Positions 1-8,800 of a stretch of DNA of 64,000 bases are shown in pieces (the first letter of the stretch is position 1; each line of letters begins with the position of its first letter). This stretch comes from Strigamia acuminata (Eukaryota > Arthropoda > Chilopoda > Geophilomorpha > Linotaeniidae): the NCBI GenBank assembly GCA_949358305.1, contig CASHSZ010000069.1:95839-159838 (forward strand). The letters are read 5' to 3'. A program made the translations under genes and the position numbers. Under the pieces are notes generated by a model that was not told the origin of the DNA, did not search any database, and was given only the letters and a program-made list of their open reading frames with translations.

Positions 1-2155
1 AAACTGTGCCCGAAACCGCCCGATCTGACAGTGTGCACGCGGGCTGGACGTGCCCACTGTCCCCGCATGTGCACTCGCCGGCGCGTTGGACGAGTTTAAG
101 AAGATTTTATCAGTTTCTGACAAAACTTGCATCGATTTTTTGTCAATTTTTGATAAATTTCCCCAGAATTTTAGCAATAAAACCTTTGAAAATGTATCCA
201 AAAGAGCAGAAATGTCCTGTAAAATATTGCTGAAAATCTGTTGAAATTCATCAAATATTGACAAAAATCTGTGACGAGCGGAGGGGCGATCCTTTGGCGG
301 CCGAAAGAGAGAGGGGGGACGGTCGGGGCTCCCGCCGACGGGCGGAGGGGCGAGCCTTGGCGGCCGAGAGAGAGAGAGAGAGAGGACGGCCGGGGCTCCC
401 GCCGGCGCACTGTCCACGCATGGGCGCGCTCGATTTACTGGCGCGTTGGACGAATTTTAAATTTTTTGTTTCCTATTTCTGACAAAATTTGCACAGACTT
501 TTGTCAATTTTTGACAAATTTTCACGGAATTTCAGCAATGGGACGGACTTATGTAAAACATCGCTTAAAATCTGGAAATCTGTCAAATCTTCTTTAAATT
601 TATGCAAGATATTGGGAAATTTTGGTTTAACTCGTCCAACGGGCCGGTAAATCGAGCGCCCACACGCGCCCACATGCACGTCCAACCCGCATGGGCACTG
701 TCACATCGGACGTTTGTTGCGTGCAAAACTTGCACCGACTTTTGGCCATTTTTGGTTAAACTTCCGCACAATTTCTGCCCGATTGGACACTGAGGTTCGG
801 TTTCCGACCGGGTCGTTTCTTGTCCGACCCGCGGCGCGTCGCGGCGCGGCCGGAGGACGGCCCTCGTCCCCAAAAACCACACTCCGAGTCACGGGTCGCA
901 CGGCCAACAGGCCGTGACGGGCCGTAGCGGGTCGAAAACGGGCCGTTAACGGCCCGTTGACGGCCCGTTAGCGGCCCGCATGAGGTCGCACGGGCCGTCG
1001 GCGAGCCGAAGTCCGGGAACGAAGGCCGTTACGGGACCGTGACGGGACCGTCGGCGGCCCGTTAACGGCCCGTGCGAGCCGTTACGGGATCGTGACGGGA
1101 CCGTCGGCGGCCCGTTAACGGCCCGTGCGAGCCGTTACGGAATCGTGACGGGACCGTCGGCGGCCCGTTAACGGCCCGTGCGGGCCGTTACGGGATCGTG
1201 ACGGGACCGTCGGCGGCCCGTTAACGGCCCGTGCGACCCCATGCGGGCCGTTGACGGGCCGTTAACGGGCCGTTAACGGGCCGTTAACGGGCCGTGACGG
1301 TGTAAATCGAAAAAATCAACAACCGACAACACGTACATGAAAACGCGTACAACATTCATAGACATTAATCTCGAATCCTGTTTTTGGTTTTACGCCGTTA
1401 ACGGGCCGTTAACGGCCCGTTAACGGCCCGTTAACGGCCCGCATGAGGTCGTACGGGCCGTTACGGGGTCGTGACGGGACCGTCGGCGGCCCGTTAACGG
1501 CCCGTGCGGGCCGTTACGGGATAGTTACGGAACCGTCGGCGGCCCGTTAACGGCCCGTGCGAGCCGTTACGGGATCGTGACGGGACCGTCGGCGGCCCGT
1601 TAACGGCCCGTGCGAGCCGTTACGGGATTGTGACGGGACCGTCGGCGGCCCGTTAACGGCCCGTGCGGGCCGTTTTCGACCCGTTGCGGCCGTTTTCGAC
1701 CCGTTGCGGCCCGTTTTCGACCCGTTACGGTCCTTGGCCGTAACGGGCCGAAAACGGGAAAACTGAAAAAGTCGAGTGCGAGACCACGTGACCCGGAGTG
1801 TGGTTTTTGGGGACGAGGGCCGTCCTCCGACCGCGCCGTGACGCGCCGCGGGTCGGTCACCAACTTTTGTCAATTTTTGACAGATTTTCACGGAATTTCA
1901 GCGACATTTTACGAGACGTTTCTGCCCGATGGGACGGACTTCTGTAAAACATTGCTTAAAATCCATGGAAATTTATCACATATTGACAAAATTCGGTGCA
2001 AGTTTTGTCAGAAATTAGGAAAAAACTTTTTTCAAAACTCGTCCAACGCGCCGGTAAATTGAGCGCCCACGTGCGTCGACAGTGGGCGCTTCAAAACCGC
2101 GTGGACACTGTCAGATCTCGGCACAGTTTGATGCGCCCAAATCTAGCAATACTTG
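1..2155. repeat. HOR 0, partial (end of a class d unit plus spacer)
   Basis: The window opens inside a 1015-bp unit (1-491) of class d. The spacer is 492-2155, 1664 bp. It carries the short version of the 20-bp repeat tract (three copies including the variant last one) and four GTTAAC palindromes to the right of the central AT-rich segment. Detailed spacer coordinates for this copy are: 53-bp units at 1023-1234 and 1455-1666, centre at 1301-1394, inverted arms at 821-893 and 1787-1859. Confidence 0.93.
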
Positions 2156-2509
2156 CACCGACTTTTGGCAATTTGTGACAAATTTTCACAGAATTTCGGC
2201 AACATTTTACGACACATTTCTGCCCGGTTGGACACATTTCCACAGGTTTTTTGTAAAACGTTGCTAAAATTCCGTTGAATTTCATCAAAAATTGTGTCAA
2301 AAGTCGGTGACGGGCGGAGGGGCGAGCTCCGGGCGCCCGAGAGAGAGAGAGAAAGAGAGAGAGAGGGGACGGCCGGGGCTCCCGCCAACGGGCGGAGGGG
2401 CGAGCCTTGGCGGGTTGGGCGTGCACTATCTAGGCATGTGGGCGCTCGATTTACCGGCACGTTGGACAAGTTTTGAAAATTTTTTTTTCCTAATTTTTGA
2501 CAAAATTAG
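2156..2509 (+). repeat. Monomer A of the 1015-bp unit (354 bp)
   Basis: The AT-rich core is 2156-2309, an imperfect palindrome: the left end begins CACCGACTTTTGG and the right end finishes CAAAAGTCGGTG. A GC-rich segment with a GA tract (2339-2368) follows. It ends with the conserved box GCTCGATTTACCGG then GTTGGACAAG in direct orientation (about 2440-2474). A run of nine T (2480s) precedes monomer B. Confidence 0.9.
2339..2368 (+). repeat. GA microsatellite in monomer A
   Basis: An almost pure GA run with one AAA interruption, all purine on the + strand. It is repeated once per 1015-bp unit. It is 2 bp shorter in the units at 18009 and 37544, and both belong to the large duplication. Confidence 0.9.
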
Positions 2510-2808
2510 CACCGAATTTTGCCAATATTTGATAAATTTCCACGGAATTTTATCAATGTTTTACAAAAAACCCCTGGAAATGTGTCCAATCGAGCAGAAA
2601 TGTCTCGTAAAATATCGCTGAAATTTGTCTAAAATTGACAAAAAATCGGTGCAAGTTTTGCTAGATATTTGCCCGGATCAAACTGTGCCCGAAACCGCCC
2701 GATCTGACAGTGTGCACGCGGGCTGGACGTGCCCACTGTCCCCGCATGTGCACTCGCCGGCGCGTTGGACGAGTTTAAGAAGATTTTATCAATTTCTGAC
2801 AAAACTTG
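2510..2808 (+). repeat. Monomer B of the 1015-bp unit (299 bp)
   Basis: The core, 2510-2651, is bounded by CACCGAATTTTG and CAAAAAATCGGTG, inverted copies of one another. The bridge, 2652-2808, has no GA tract and ends with GGCGCGTTGGACGAGTTT. This bridge is the direct-orientation counterpart of the inverted bridges in spacer monomers D and E. The left arm of the core is about 11 bases longer than the right arm. Confidence 0.9.
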
Positions 2809-3170
2809 CATCGATTTTTTGTCAATATTTGATAAATTTCCCCAGAATTTTAGCAATAAAACCTTTGAAAATGTATCCAAAAGAGCAGAAATGTCCTGTA
2901 AAATATTGCTGAAAATCTGTTGAAATTCATCAAATATTGACAAAAATCTGTGACGAGCGGAGGGGCGATCCTTTGGCGGCCGAAAGAGAGAGGGGGGACG
3001 GTCGGGGCTCCCGCCGACGGGCGGAGGGGCGAGCCTTGGCGGCCGAGAGAGAGAGAGAGAGAGGACGGCCGGGGCTCCCGCCGGCGCACTGTCCACGCAT
3101 GGGCGCGCTCGATTTACTGGCGCGTTGGACGAATTTTAAATTTTTTGTTTCCTATTTCTGACAAAATTTG
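2809..3170 (+). repeat. Monomer C of the 1015-bp unit (362 bp)
   Basis: The core, 2809-2952, has the best-matched palindrome arms: both outer ends contain TTTTTGTCAATATTTGAT when read inward. The bridge contains a 64-bp tandem duplication (two copies beginning near 2957 and 3021), each with a GCGGAGGGGCG start, a GA tract and a CGGGGCTCCCGCC end. The GTTGGACGAATTTT box closes the monomer in direct orientation. Confidence 0.9.
2955..3083 (+). repeat. 64-bp tandem duplication with GA tracts in monomer C
   Basis: Two diverged copies sit head to tail. The first has GAAAGAGAGAGGGGGG and the second a longer GA run (3045-3063). Class c' units carry a T inside the first tract. Confidence 0.85.
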
Positions 3171-4185
3171 CACCGACTTTTGGCAATTTGTGACAAATTT
3201 TCACAGAATTTCGGCAACATTTTACGACACATTTCTGCCCGGTTGGACACATTTCCACAGGTTTTTTGTAAAACGTTGCTAAAATTCCGTTGAATTTCAT
3301 CAAAAATTGTGTCAAAAGTCGGTGACGGGCGGAGGGGCGAGCTCCGGGCGCCCGAGAGAGAGAGAGAAAGAGAGAGAGAGGGGACGGCCGGGGCTCCCGC
3401 CAACGGGCGGAGGGGCGAGCCTTGGCGGGTTGGGCGTGCACTATCTAGGCATGTGGGCGCTCGATTTACCGGCACGTTGGACAAGTTTTGAAAATTTTTT
3501 TTTCCTAATTTTTGACAAAATTAGCACCGAATTTTGCCAATATTTGATAAATTTCCACGGAATTTTATCAATGTTTTACAAAAAACCCCTGGAAATGTGT
3601 CCAATCGAGCAGAAATGTCTCGTAAAATATTGCTGAAATTTGTCTAAAATTGACAAAAAATCGGTGCAAGTTTTGCTAGATATTTGCCCGGATCAAACTG
3701 TGCCCGAAACCGCCCGATCTGACAGTGTGCACGCGGGCTGGACGTGCCCACTGTCCCCGCATGTGCACTCGCCGGCGCGTTGGACGAGTTTAAGAAGATT
3801 TTATCAGTTTCTGACAAAACTTGCATCGATTTTTTGTCAATTTTTGATAAATTTCCCCAGAATTTTAGCAATAAAACCTTTGAAAATGTATCCAAAAGAG
3901 CAGAAATGTCCTGTAAAATATTGCTGAAAATCTGTTGAAATTCATCAAATATTGACAAAAATCTGTGACGAGCGGAGGGGCGATCCTTTGGCGGCCGAAA
4001 GAGAGAGGGGGGACGGTCGGGGCTCCCGCCGACGGGCGGAGGGGCGAGCCTTGGCGGCCGAGAGAGAGAGAGAGAGAGGACGGCCGGGGCTCCCGCCGGC
4101 GCACTGTCCACGCATGGGCGCGCTCGATTTACTGGCGCGTTGGACGAATTTTAAATTTTTTGTTTCCTATTTCTGACAAAATTTG

Positions 4186-4484
4186 CACAGACTTTTGTCA
4201 ATTTTTGACAAATTTTCACGGAATTTCAGCAATGGGACGGACTTATGTAAAACATCGCTTAAAATCTGGAAATCTGTCAAATCTTCTTTAAATTTATGCA
4301 AGATATTGGGAAATTTTGGTTTAACTCGTCCAACGGGCCGGTAAATCGAGCGCCCACACGCGCCCACATGCACGTCCAACCCGCATGGGCACTGTCACAT
4401 CGGACGTTTGTTGCGTGCAAAACTTGCACCGACTTTTGGCCATTTTTGGTTAAACTTCCGCACAATTTCTGCCCGATTGGACAC
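4186..4484. repeat. Spacer monomer D (eroded core, inverted bridge, truncated second core)
   Basis: The core at 4186-4297 is a shortened relative of the A/B/C/E cores: the middle of its left arm is missing and its right end is degenerate. The bridge that follows (about 4298-4426) has the GTTGGACGAGTT box in reverse complement (CTCGTCCAAC, then GGTAAATCGAGCGCCCAC). A second core start, CACCGACTTTTGGCC, opens at 4427. It stops after about 58 bp where the GC block begins. Confidence 0.85.
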
Positions 4485-4514
4485 TGAGGTTCGGTTTCCG
4501 ACCGGGTCGTTTCT

Positions 4515-4587
4515 TGTCCGACCCGCGGCGCGTCGCGGCGCGGCCGGAGGACGGCCCTCGTCCCCAAAAACCACACTCCGAGTCACG
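4515..4587 (+). repeat. Left inverted arm of the GC block
   Basis: 73 bp. Hand alignment to the reverse complement of 5501-5573 gives 69 matches of 73 without gaps. It contains the marker CTCGTCCCCAAAAACCACAC. With about 30 bp to its left (from 4485) it is a relative of the 121-bp elements beyond the array edge: both have TTTCCGACCGGGTCGTTT, GGCGCGTCGCGGCGC and CAAAAACCAC in the same order. Confidence 0.9.
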
Positions 4588-4716
4588 GGTCGCACGGCCA
4601 ACAGGCCGTGACGGGCCGTAGCGGGTCGAAAACGGGCCGTTAACGGCCCGTTGACGGCCCGTTAGCGGCCCGCATGAGGTCGCACGGGCCGTCGGCGAGC
4701 CGAAGTCCGGGAACGA

Positions 4717-4928
4717 AGGCCGTTACGGGACCGTGACGGGACCGTCGGCGGCCCGTTAACGGCCCGTGCGAGCCGTTACGGGATCGTGACGGGACCGTCG
4801 GCGGCCCGTTAACGGCCCGTGCGAGCCGTTACGGAATCGTGACGGGACCGTCGGCGGCCCGTTAACGGCCCGTGCGGGCCGTTACGGGATCGTGACGGGA
4901 CCGTCGGCGGCCCGTTAACGGCCCGTGC
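4717..4928 (+). repeat. 53-bp tandem repeats, left set (4 copies)
   Basis: Four head-to-tail 53-bp units, each ending GGCCCGTTAACGGCCCGTGC. The variable part follows GCCGTTACGG and reads differently in each copy. The order of these variants is the same in every spacer I checked. Confidence 0.9.
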
Positions 4929-4994
4929 GACCCCATGCGGGCCGTTGACGGGCCGTTAACGGGCCGTTAACGGGCCGTTAACGGGCCGTGACGG
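4929..4994 (+). repeat. 11-bp palindromic repeats, left field
   Basis: The palindrome CCGTTAACGG plus one G, repeated about three times after a GACCCCATGCGGG lead-in. The 7-bp insertion of HOR 3 falls in its version of this field. Confidence 0.85.
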
Positions 4995-5088
4995 TGTAAA
5001 TCGAAAAAATCAACAACCGACAACACGTACATGAAAACGCGTACAACATTCATAGACATTAATCTCGAATCCTGTTTTTGGTTTTACG
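4995..5088. other. Central AT-rich segment of the GC block (94 bp)
   Basis: The only AT-rich stretch inside the GC block, identical by eye in the copies compared. Its ends are weakly inverted: it starts TGTAAATCGAAAAA and its last bases read TTTTTGGTTTTACG. It contains CACGTACATG and ACGCGT. No coding frame or RNA fold is recognised. Confidence 0.8.
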
Positions 5089-5148
5089 CCGTTAACGGGC
5101 CGTTAACGGCCCGTTAACGGCCCGTTAACGGCCCGCATGAGGTCGTAC
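5089..5148 (+). repeat. 11-bp palindromic repeats, right field
   Basis: Repeats of CGTTAACGGCC, four GTTAAC cores in this copy. Across the window the number is 3 (HOR 7), 4 (HORs 0, 1, 4, 6, 9, 12, 13, 14, 15) or 5 (HORs 2, 3, 5, 8, 10, 11). It is the main source of 11-bp length steps. Confidence 0.88.
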
Positions 5149-5360
5149 GGGCCGTTACGGGGTCGTGACGGGACCGTCGGCGGCCCGTTAACGGCCCGTG
5201 CGGGCCGTTACGGGATAGTTACGGAACCGTCGGCGGCCCGTTAACGGCCCGTGCGAGCCGTTACGGGATCGTGACGGGACCGTCGGCGGCCCGTTAACGG
5301 CCCGTGCGAGCCGTTACGGGATTGTGACGGGACCGTCGGCGGCCCGTTAACGGCCCGTGC
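5149..5360 (+). repeat. 53-bp tandem repeats, right set (4 copies)
   Basis: Same repeat and same direction as the left set. The second copy is distinctive (GGGATAGTTACGGAACC). HOR 12 has only three copies in this set. Confidence 0.9.
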
Positions 5361-5442
5361 GGGCCGTTTTCGACCCGTTGCGGCCGTTTTCGACCCGTTG
5401 CGGCCGTTTTCGACCCGTTGCGGCCCGTTTTCGACCCGTTAC
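5361..5442 (+). repeat. 20-bp repeat tract
   Basis: Period CGGCCGTTTTCGACCCGTTG. Four copies here, counting the last variant one; three in HORs 0, 2, 3, 5, 6, 8, 10, 11 and 15. This presence/absence is the second marker used to group spacers. Confidence 0.88.
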
Positions 5443-5500
5443 GGTCCTTGGCCGTAACGGGCCGAAAACGGGAAAACTGAAAAAGTCGAGTGCGAGACCA

Positions 5501-5573
5501 CGTGACCCGGAGTGTGGTTTTTGGGGACGAGGGCCGTCCTCCGACCGCGCCGTGACGCGCCGCGGGTCGGTCA
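5501..5573 (-). repeat. Right inverted arm of the GC block
   Basis: Reverse-complement partner of 4515-4587. It abuts the E core directly (CGGGTCGG then TCACCAACTTTTG). A palindromic CACGTG lies at its inner edge. At the array edge the equivalent arm is longer (see 61466-61588). Confidence 0.9.
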
Positions 5574-5869
5574 CCAACTTTTGTCAATTTTTGACAGATT
5601 TTCACGGAATTTCAGCGACATTTTACGAGACGTTTCTGCCCGATGGGACGGACTTCTGTAAAACATTGCTTAAAATCCATGGAAATTTATCACATATTGA
5701 CAAAATTCGGTGCAAGTTTTGTCAGAAATTAGGAAAAAACTTTTTTCAAAACTCGTCCAACGCGCCGGTAAATTGAGCGCCCACGTGCGTCGACAGTGGG
5801 CGCTTCAAAACCGCGTGGACACTGTCAGATCTCGGCACAGTTTGATGCGCCCAAATCTAGCAATACTTG
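5572..5869. repeat. Spacer monomer E (palindromic core plus inverted bridge, 298 bp)
   Basis: The core is 5572-5712. Its outer 55 bases match the reverse complement of the opposite arm at 42 of 55 positions by hand count. The bridge, 5713-5869, reads as the reverse complement of the B bridge: it starts with CTCGTCCAACGCGCCGG and later has ACTGTCAGATC and GCACAGTTTGAT, which appear in reverse complement in 2652-2808. It closes with ACTTG and leads straight into the next A core. Confidence 0.88.
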
Positions 5870-8800
5870 CACCGACTTTTGGCAATTTGTGACAAATTTT
5901 CACAGAATTTCGGCAACATTTTACGACACATTTCTGCCCGGTTGGACACATTTCCACAGGTTTTTTGTAAAACGTTGCTAAAATTCCGTTGAATTTCATC
6001 AAAAATTGTGTCAAAAGTCGGTGACGGGCGGAGGGGCGAGCTCCGGGCGCCCGAGAGAGAGAGAGAAAGAGAGAGAGAGGGGACGGCCGGGGCTCCCGCC
6101 AACGGGCGGAGGGGCGAGCCTTGGCGGGTTGGGCGTGCACTATCTAGGCATGTGGGCGCTCGATTTACCGGCACGTTGGACAAGTTTTGAAAATTTTTTT
6201 TTCCTAATTTTTGACAAAATTAGCACCGAATTTTGCCAATATTTGATAAATTTCCACGGAATTTTATCAATGTTTTACAAAAAACCCCTGGAAATGTGTC
6301 CAATCGAGCAGAAATGTCTCGTAAAATATCGCTGAAATTTGTCTAAAATTGACAAAAAATCGGTGCAAGTTTTGCTAGATATTTGCCCGGATCAAACTGT
6401 GCCCGAAACCGCCCGATCTGACAGTGTGCACGCGGGCTGGACGTGCCCACTGTCCCCGCATGTGCACTCGCCGGCGCGTTGGACGAGTTTAAGAAGATTT
6501 TATCAATTTCTGACAAAACTTGCATCGATTTTTTGTCAATATTTGATAAATTTCCCCAGAATTTTAGCAATAAAACCTTTGAAAATGTATCCAAAAGAGC
6601 AGAAATGTCCTGTAAAATATTGCTGAAAATCTGTTGAAATTCATCAAATATTGACAAAAATCTGTGACGAGCGGAGGGGCGATCCTTTGGCGGCCGAAAG
6701 AGAGAGGGGGGACGGTCGGGGCTCCCGCCGACGGGCGGAGGGGCGAGCCTTGGCGGCCGAGAGAGAGAGAGAGAGAGGACGGCCGGGGCTCCCGCCGGCG
6801 CACTGTCCACGCATGGGCGCGCTCGATTTACTGGCGCGTTGGACGAATTTTAAATTTTTTGTTTCCTATTTCTGACAAAATTTGCACCGACTTTTGGCAA
6901 TTTGTGACAAATTTTCACAGAATTTCGGCAACATTTTACGACACATTTCTGCCCGGTTGGACACATTTCCACAGGTTTTTTGTAAAACGTTGCTAAAATT
7001 CCGTTGAATTTCATCAAAAATTGTGTCAAAAGTCGGTGACGGGCGGAGGGGCGAGCTCCGGGCGCCCGAGAGAGAGAGAGAAAGAGAGAGAGAGGGGACG
7101 GCCGGGGCTCCCGCCAACGGGCGGAGGGGCGAGCCTTGGCGGGTTGGGCGTGCACTATCTAGGCATGTGGGCGCTCGATTTACCGGCACGTTGGACAAGT
7201 TTTGAAAATTTTTTTTTCCTAATTTTTGACAAAATTAGCACCGAATTTTGCCAATATTTGATAAATTTCCACGGAATTTTATCAATGTTTTACAAAAAAC
7301 CCCTGGAAATGTGTCCAATCGAGCAGAAATGTCTCGTAAAATATCGCTGAAATTTGTCTAAAATTGACAAAAAATCGGTGCAAGTTTTGCTAGATATTTG
7401 CCCGGATCAAACTGTGCCCGAAACCGCCCGATCTGACAGTGTGCACGCGGGCTGGACGTGCCCACTGTCCCCGCATGTGCACTCGCCGGCGCGTTGGACG
7501 AGTTTAAGAAGATTTTATCAATTTCTGACAAAACTTGCATCGATTTTTTGTCAATTTTTGATAAATTTCCCCAGAATTTTAGCAATAAAACCTTTGAAAA
7601 TGTATCCAAAAGAGCAGAAATGTCCTGTAAAATATTGCTGAAAATCTGTTGAAGTTCATCAAATATTGACAAAAATCTGTGACGAGCGGAGGGGCGATCC
7701 TTTGGCGGCCGAAAGAGAGAGGGGGGACGGTCGGGGCTCCCGCCGACGGGCGGAGGGGCGAGCCTTGGCGGCCGAGAGAGAGAGAGAGAGAGGACGGCCG
7801 GGGCTCCCGCCGGCGCACTGTCCACGCATGGGCGCGCTCGATTTACTGGCGCGTTGGACGAATTTTAAATTTTTTGTTTCCTATTTCTGACAAAATTTGC
7901 ACCGACTTTTGGCAATTTGTGACAAATTTTCACAGAATTTCGGCAACATTTTACGACACATTTCTGCCCGGTTGGACACATTTCCACAGGTTTTTTGTAA
8001 AACGTTGCTAAAATTCCGTTGAATTTCATCAAAAATTGTGTCAAAAGTCGGTGACGGGCGGAGGGGCGAGCTCCGGGCGCCCGAGAGAGAGAGAGAAAGA
8101 GAGAGAGAGGGGACGGCCGGGGCTCCCGCCAACGGGCGGAGGGGCGAGCCTTGGCGGGTTGGGCGTGCACTATCTAGGCATGTGGGCGCTCGATTTACCG
8201 GCACGTTGGACAAGTTTTGAAAATTTTTTTTTCCTAATTTTTGACAAAATTAGCACCGAATTTTGCCAATATTTGATAAATTTCCACGGAATTTTATCAA
8301 TGTTTTACAAAAAACCCCTGGAAATGTGTCCAATCGAGCAGAAATGTCTCGTAAAATATCGCTGAAATTTGTCTAAAATTGACAAAAAATCGGTGCAAGT
8401 TTTGCTAGATATTTGCCCGGATCAAACTGTGCCCGAAACCGCCCGATCTGACAGTGTGCACGCGGGCTGGACGTGCCCACTGTCCCCGCATGTGCACTCG
8501 CCGGCGCGTTGGACGAGTTTAAGAAGATTTTATCAATTTCTGACAAAACTTGCATCGATTTTTTGTCAATTTTTGATAAATTTCCCCAGAATTTTAGCAA
8601 TAAAACCTTTGAAAATGTATCCAAAAGAGCAGAAATGTCCTGTAAAATATTGCTGAAAATCTGTTGAAGTTCATCAAATATTGACAAAAATCTGTGACGA
8701 GCGGAGGGGCGATCCTTTGGCGGCCGAAAGAGATAGGGGGGACGGTCGGGGCTCCCGCCGACGGGCGGAGGGGCGAGCCTTGGCGGCCGAGAGAGAGAGA

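Larger units (their letters stand above)
4485..5573. repeat. GC block of the spacer, bounded by inverted arms
   Basis: A GC-rich module of about 1.09 kb, present once per HOR and unrelated in sequence to the AT-rich cores. From left to right it holds a left arm, unique GC-rich sequence, four 53-bp repeats, 11-bp repeats, a constant AT-rich centre, more 11-bp repeats, four 53-bp repeats, a 20-bp repeat tract and the right arm. The arms are inverted, but the internal 53-bp repeats on both sides are in the same direction, so this is not a classical foldback element. All length variation between spacers is inside it, apart from the 6-bp deletion in HOR 2. Confidence 0.9.
2156..5869. repeat. HOR 1 (units a-d, 3714 bp), reference copy
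   Basis: Two 1015-bp units, 2156-3170 (class a) and 3171-4185 (class d), are followed by a 1684-bp spacer at 4186-5869. Class a has A at unit position 672 and C at 461. Class d has G at 637 and normally T at 461. The spacer has the long 20-bp tract (four copies) and four right-hand palindromes. This is the first complete HOR and is used here for the sub-feature coordinates. Confidence 0.95.

Noticed and set aside
822-1859. Simple insertion of the GC block as a transposon into a monomer
   Set aside because: No target-site duplication is visible, and the monomer resumes at its start (CACCAACTTTTG) rather than where the D2 core was cut, so a clean insertion does not fit.
2629-3096. A 155-codon minus-strand open frame that recurs intact in every 1015-bp unit, with several 60-139 codon frames on both strands
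   Set aside because: The frames recur because the array is homogeneous. They overlap each other on both strands, are low-complexity across the GA tracts, have no recognisable domain, and marker bases change residues freely.
5053-5080. Possible RNA polymerase III internal B box (TCTCGAATCC followed by a T run) in the central AT-rich segment
   Set aside because: Only part of the B-box consensus is present, no A box lies at a suitable distance upstream, and no tRNA fold can be drawn.
4717-5360. CRISPR-like array of 53-bp repeats
   Set aside because: The repeats are head to tail without unique spacers, and the context is eukaryotic satellite and retrotransposon.
4485-5573. Ribosomal DNA intergenic spacer
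   Set aside because: GC-rich nested repeats are reminiscent of it, but no 18S, 5.8S, 28S or 5S sequence occurs between the spacers; the intervening units are AT-rich palindromic monomers.
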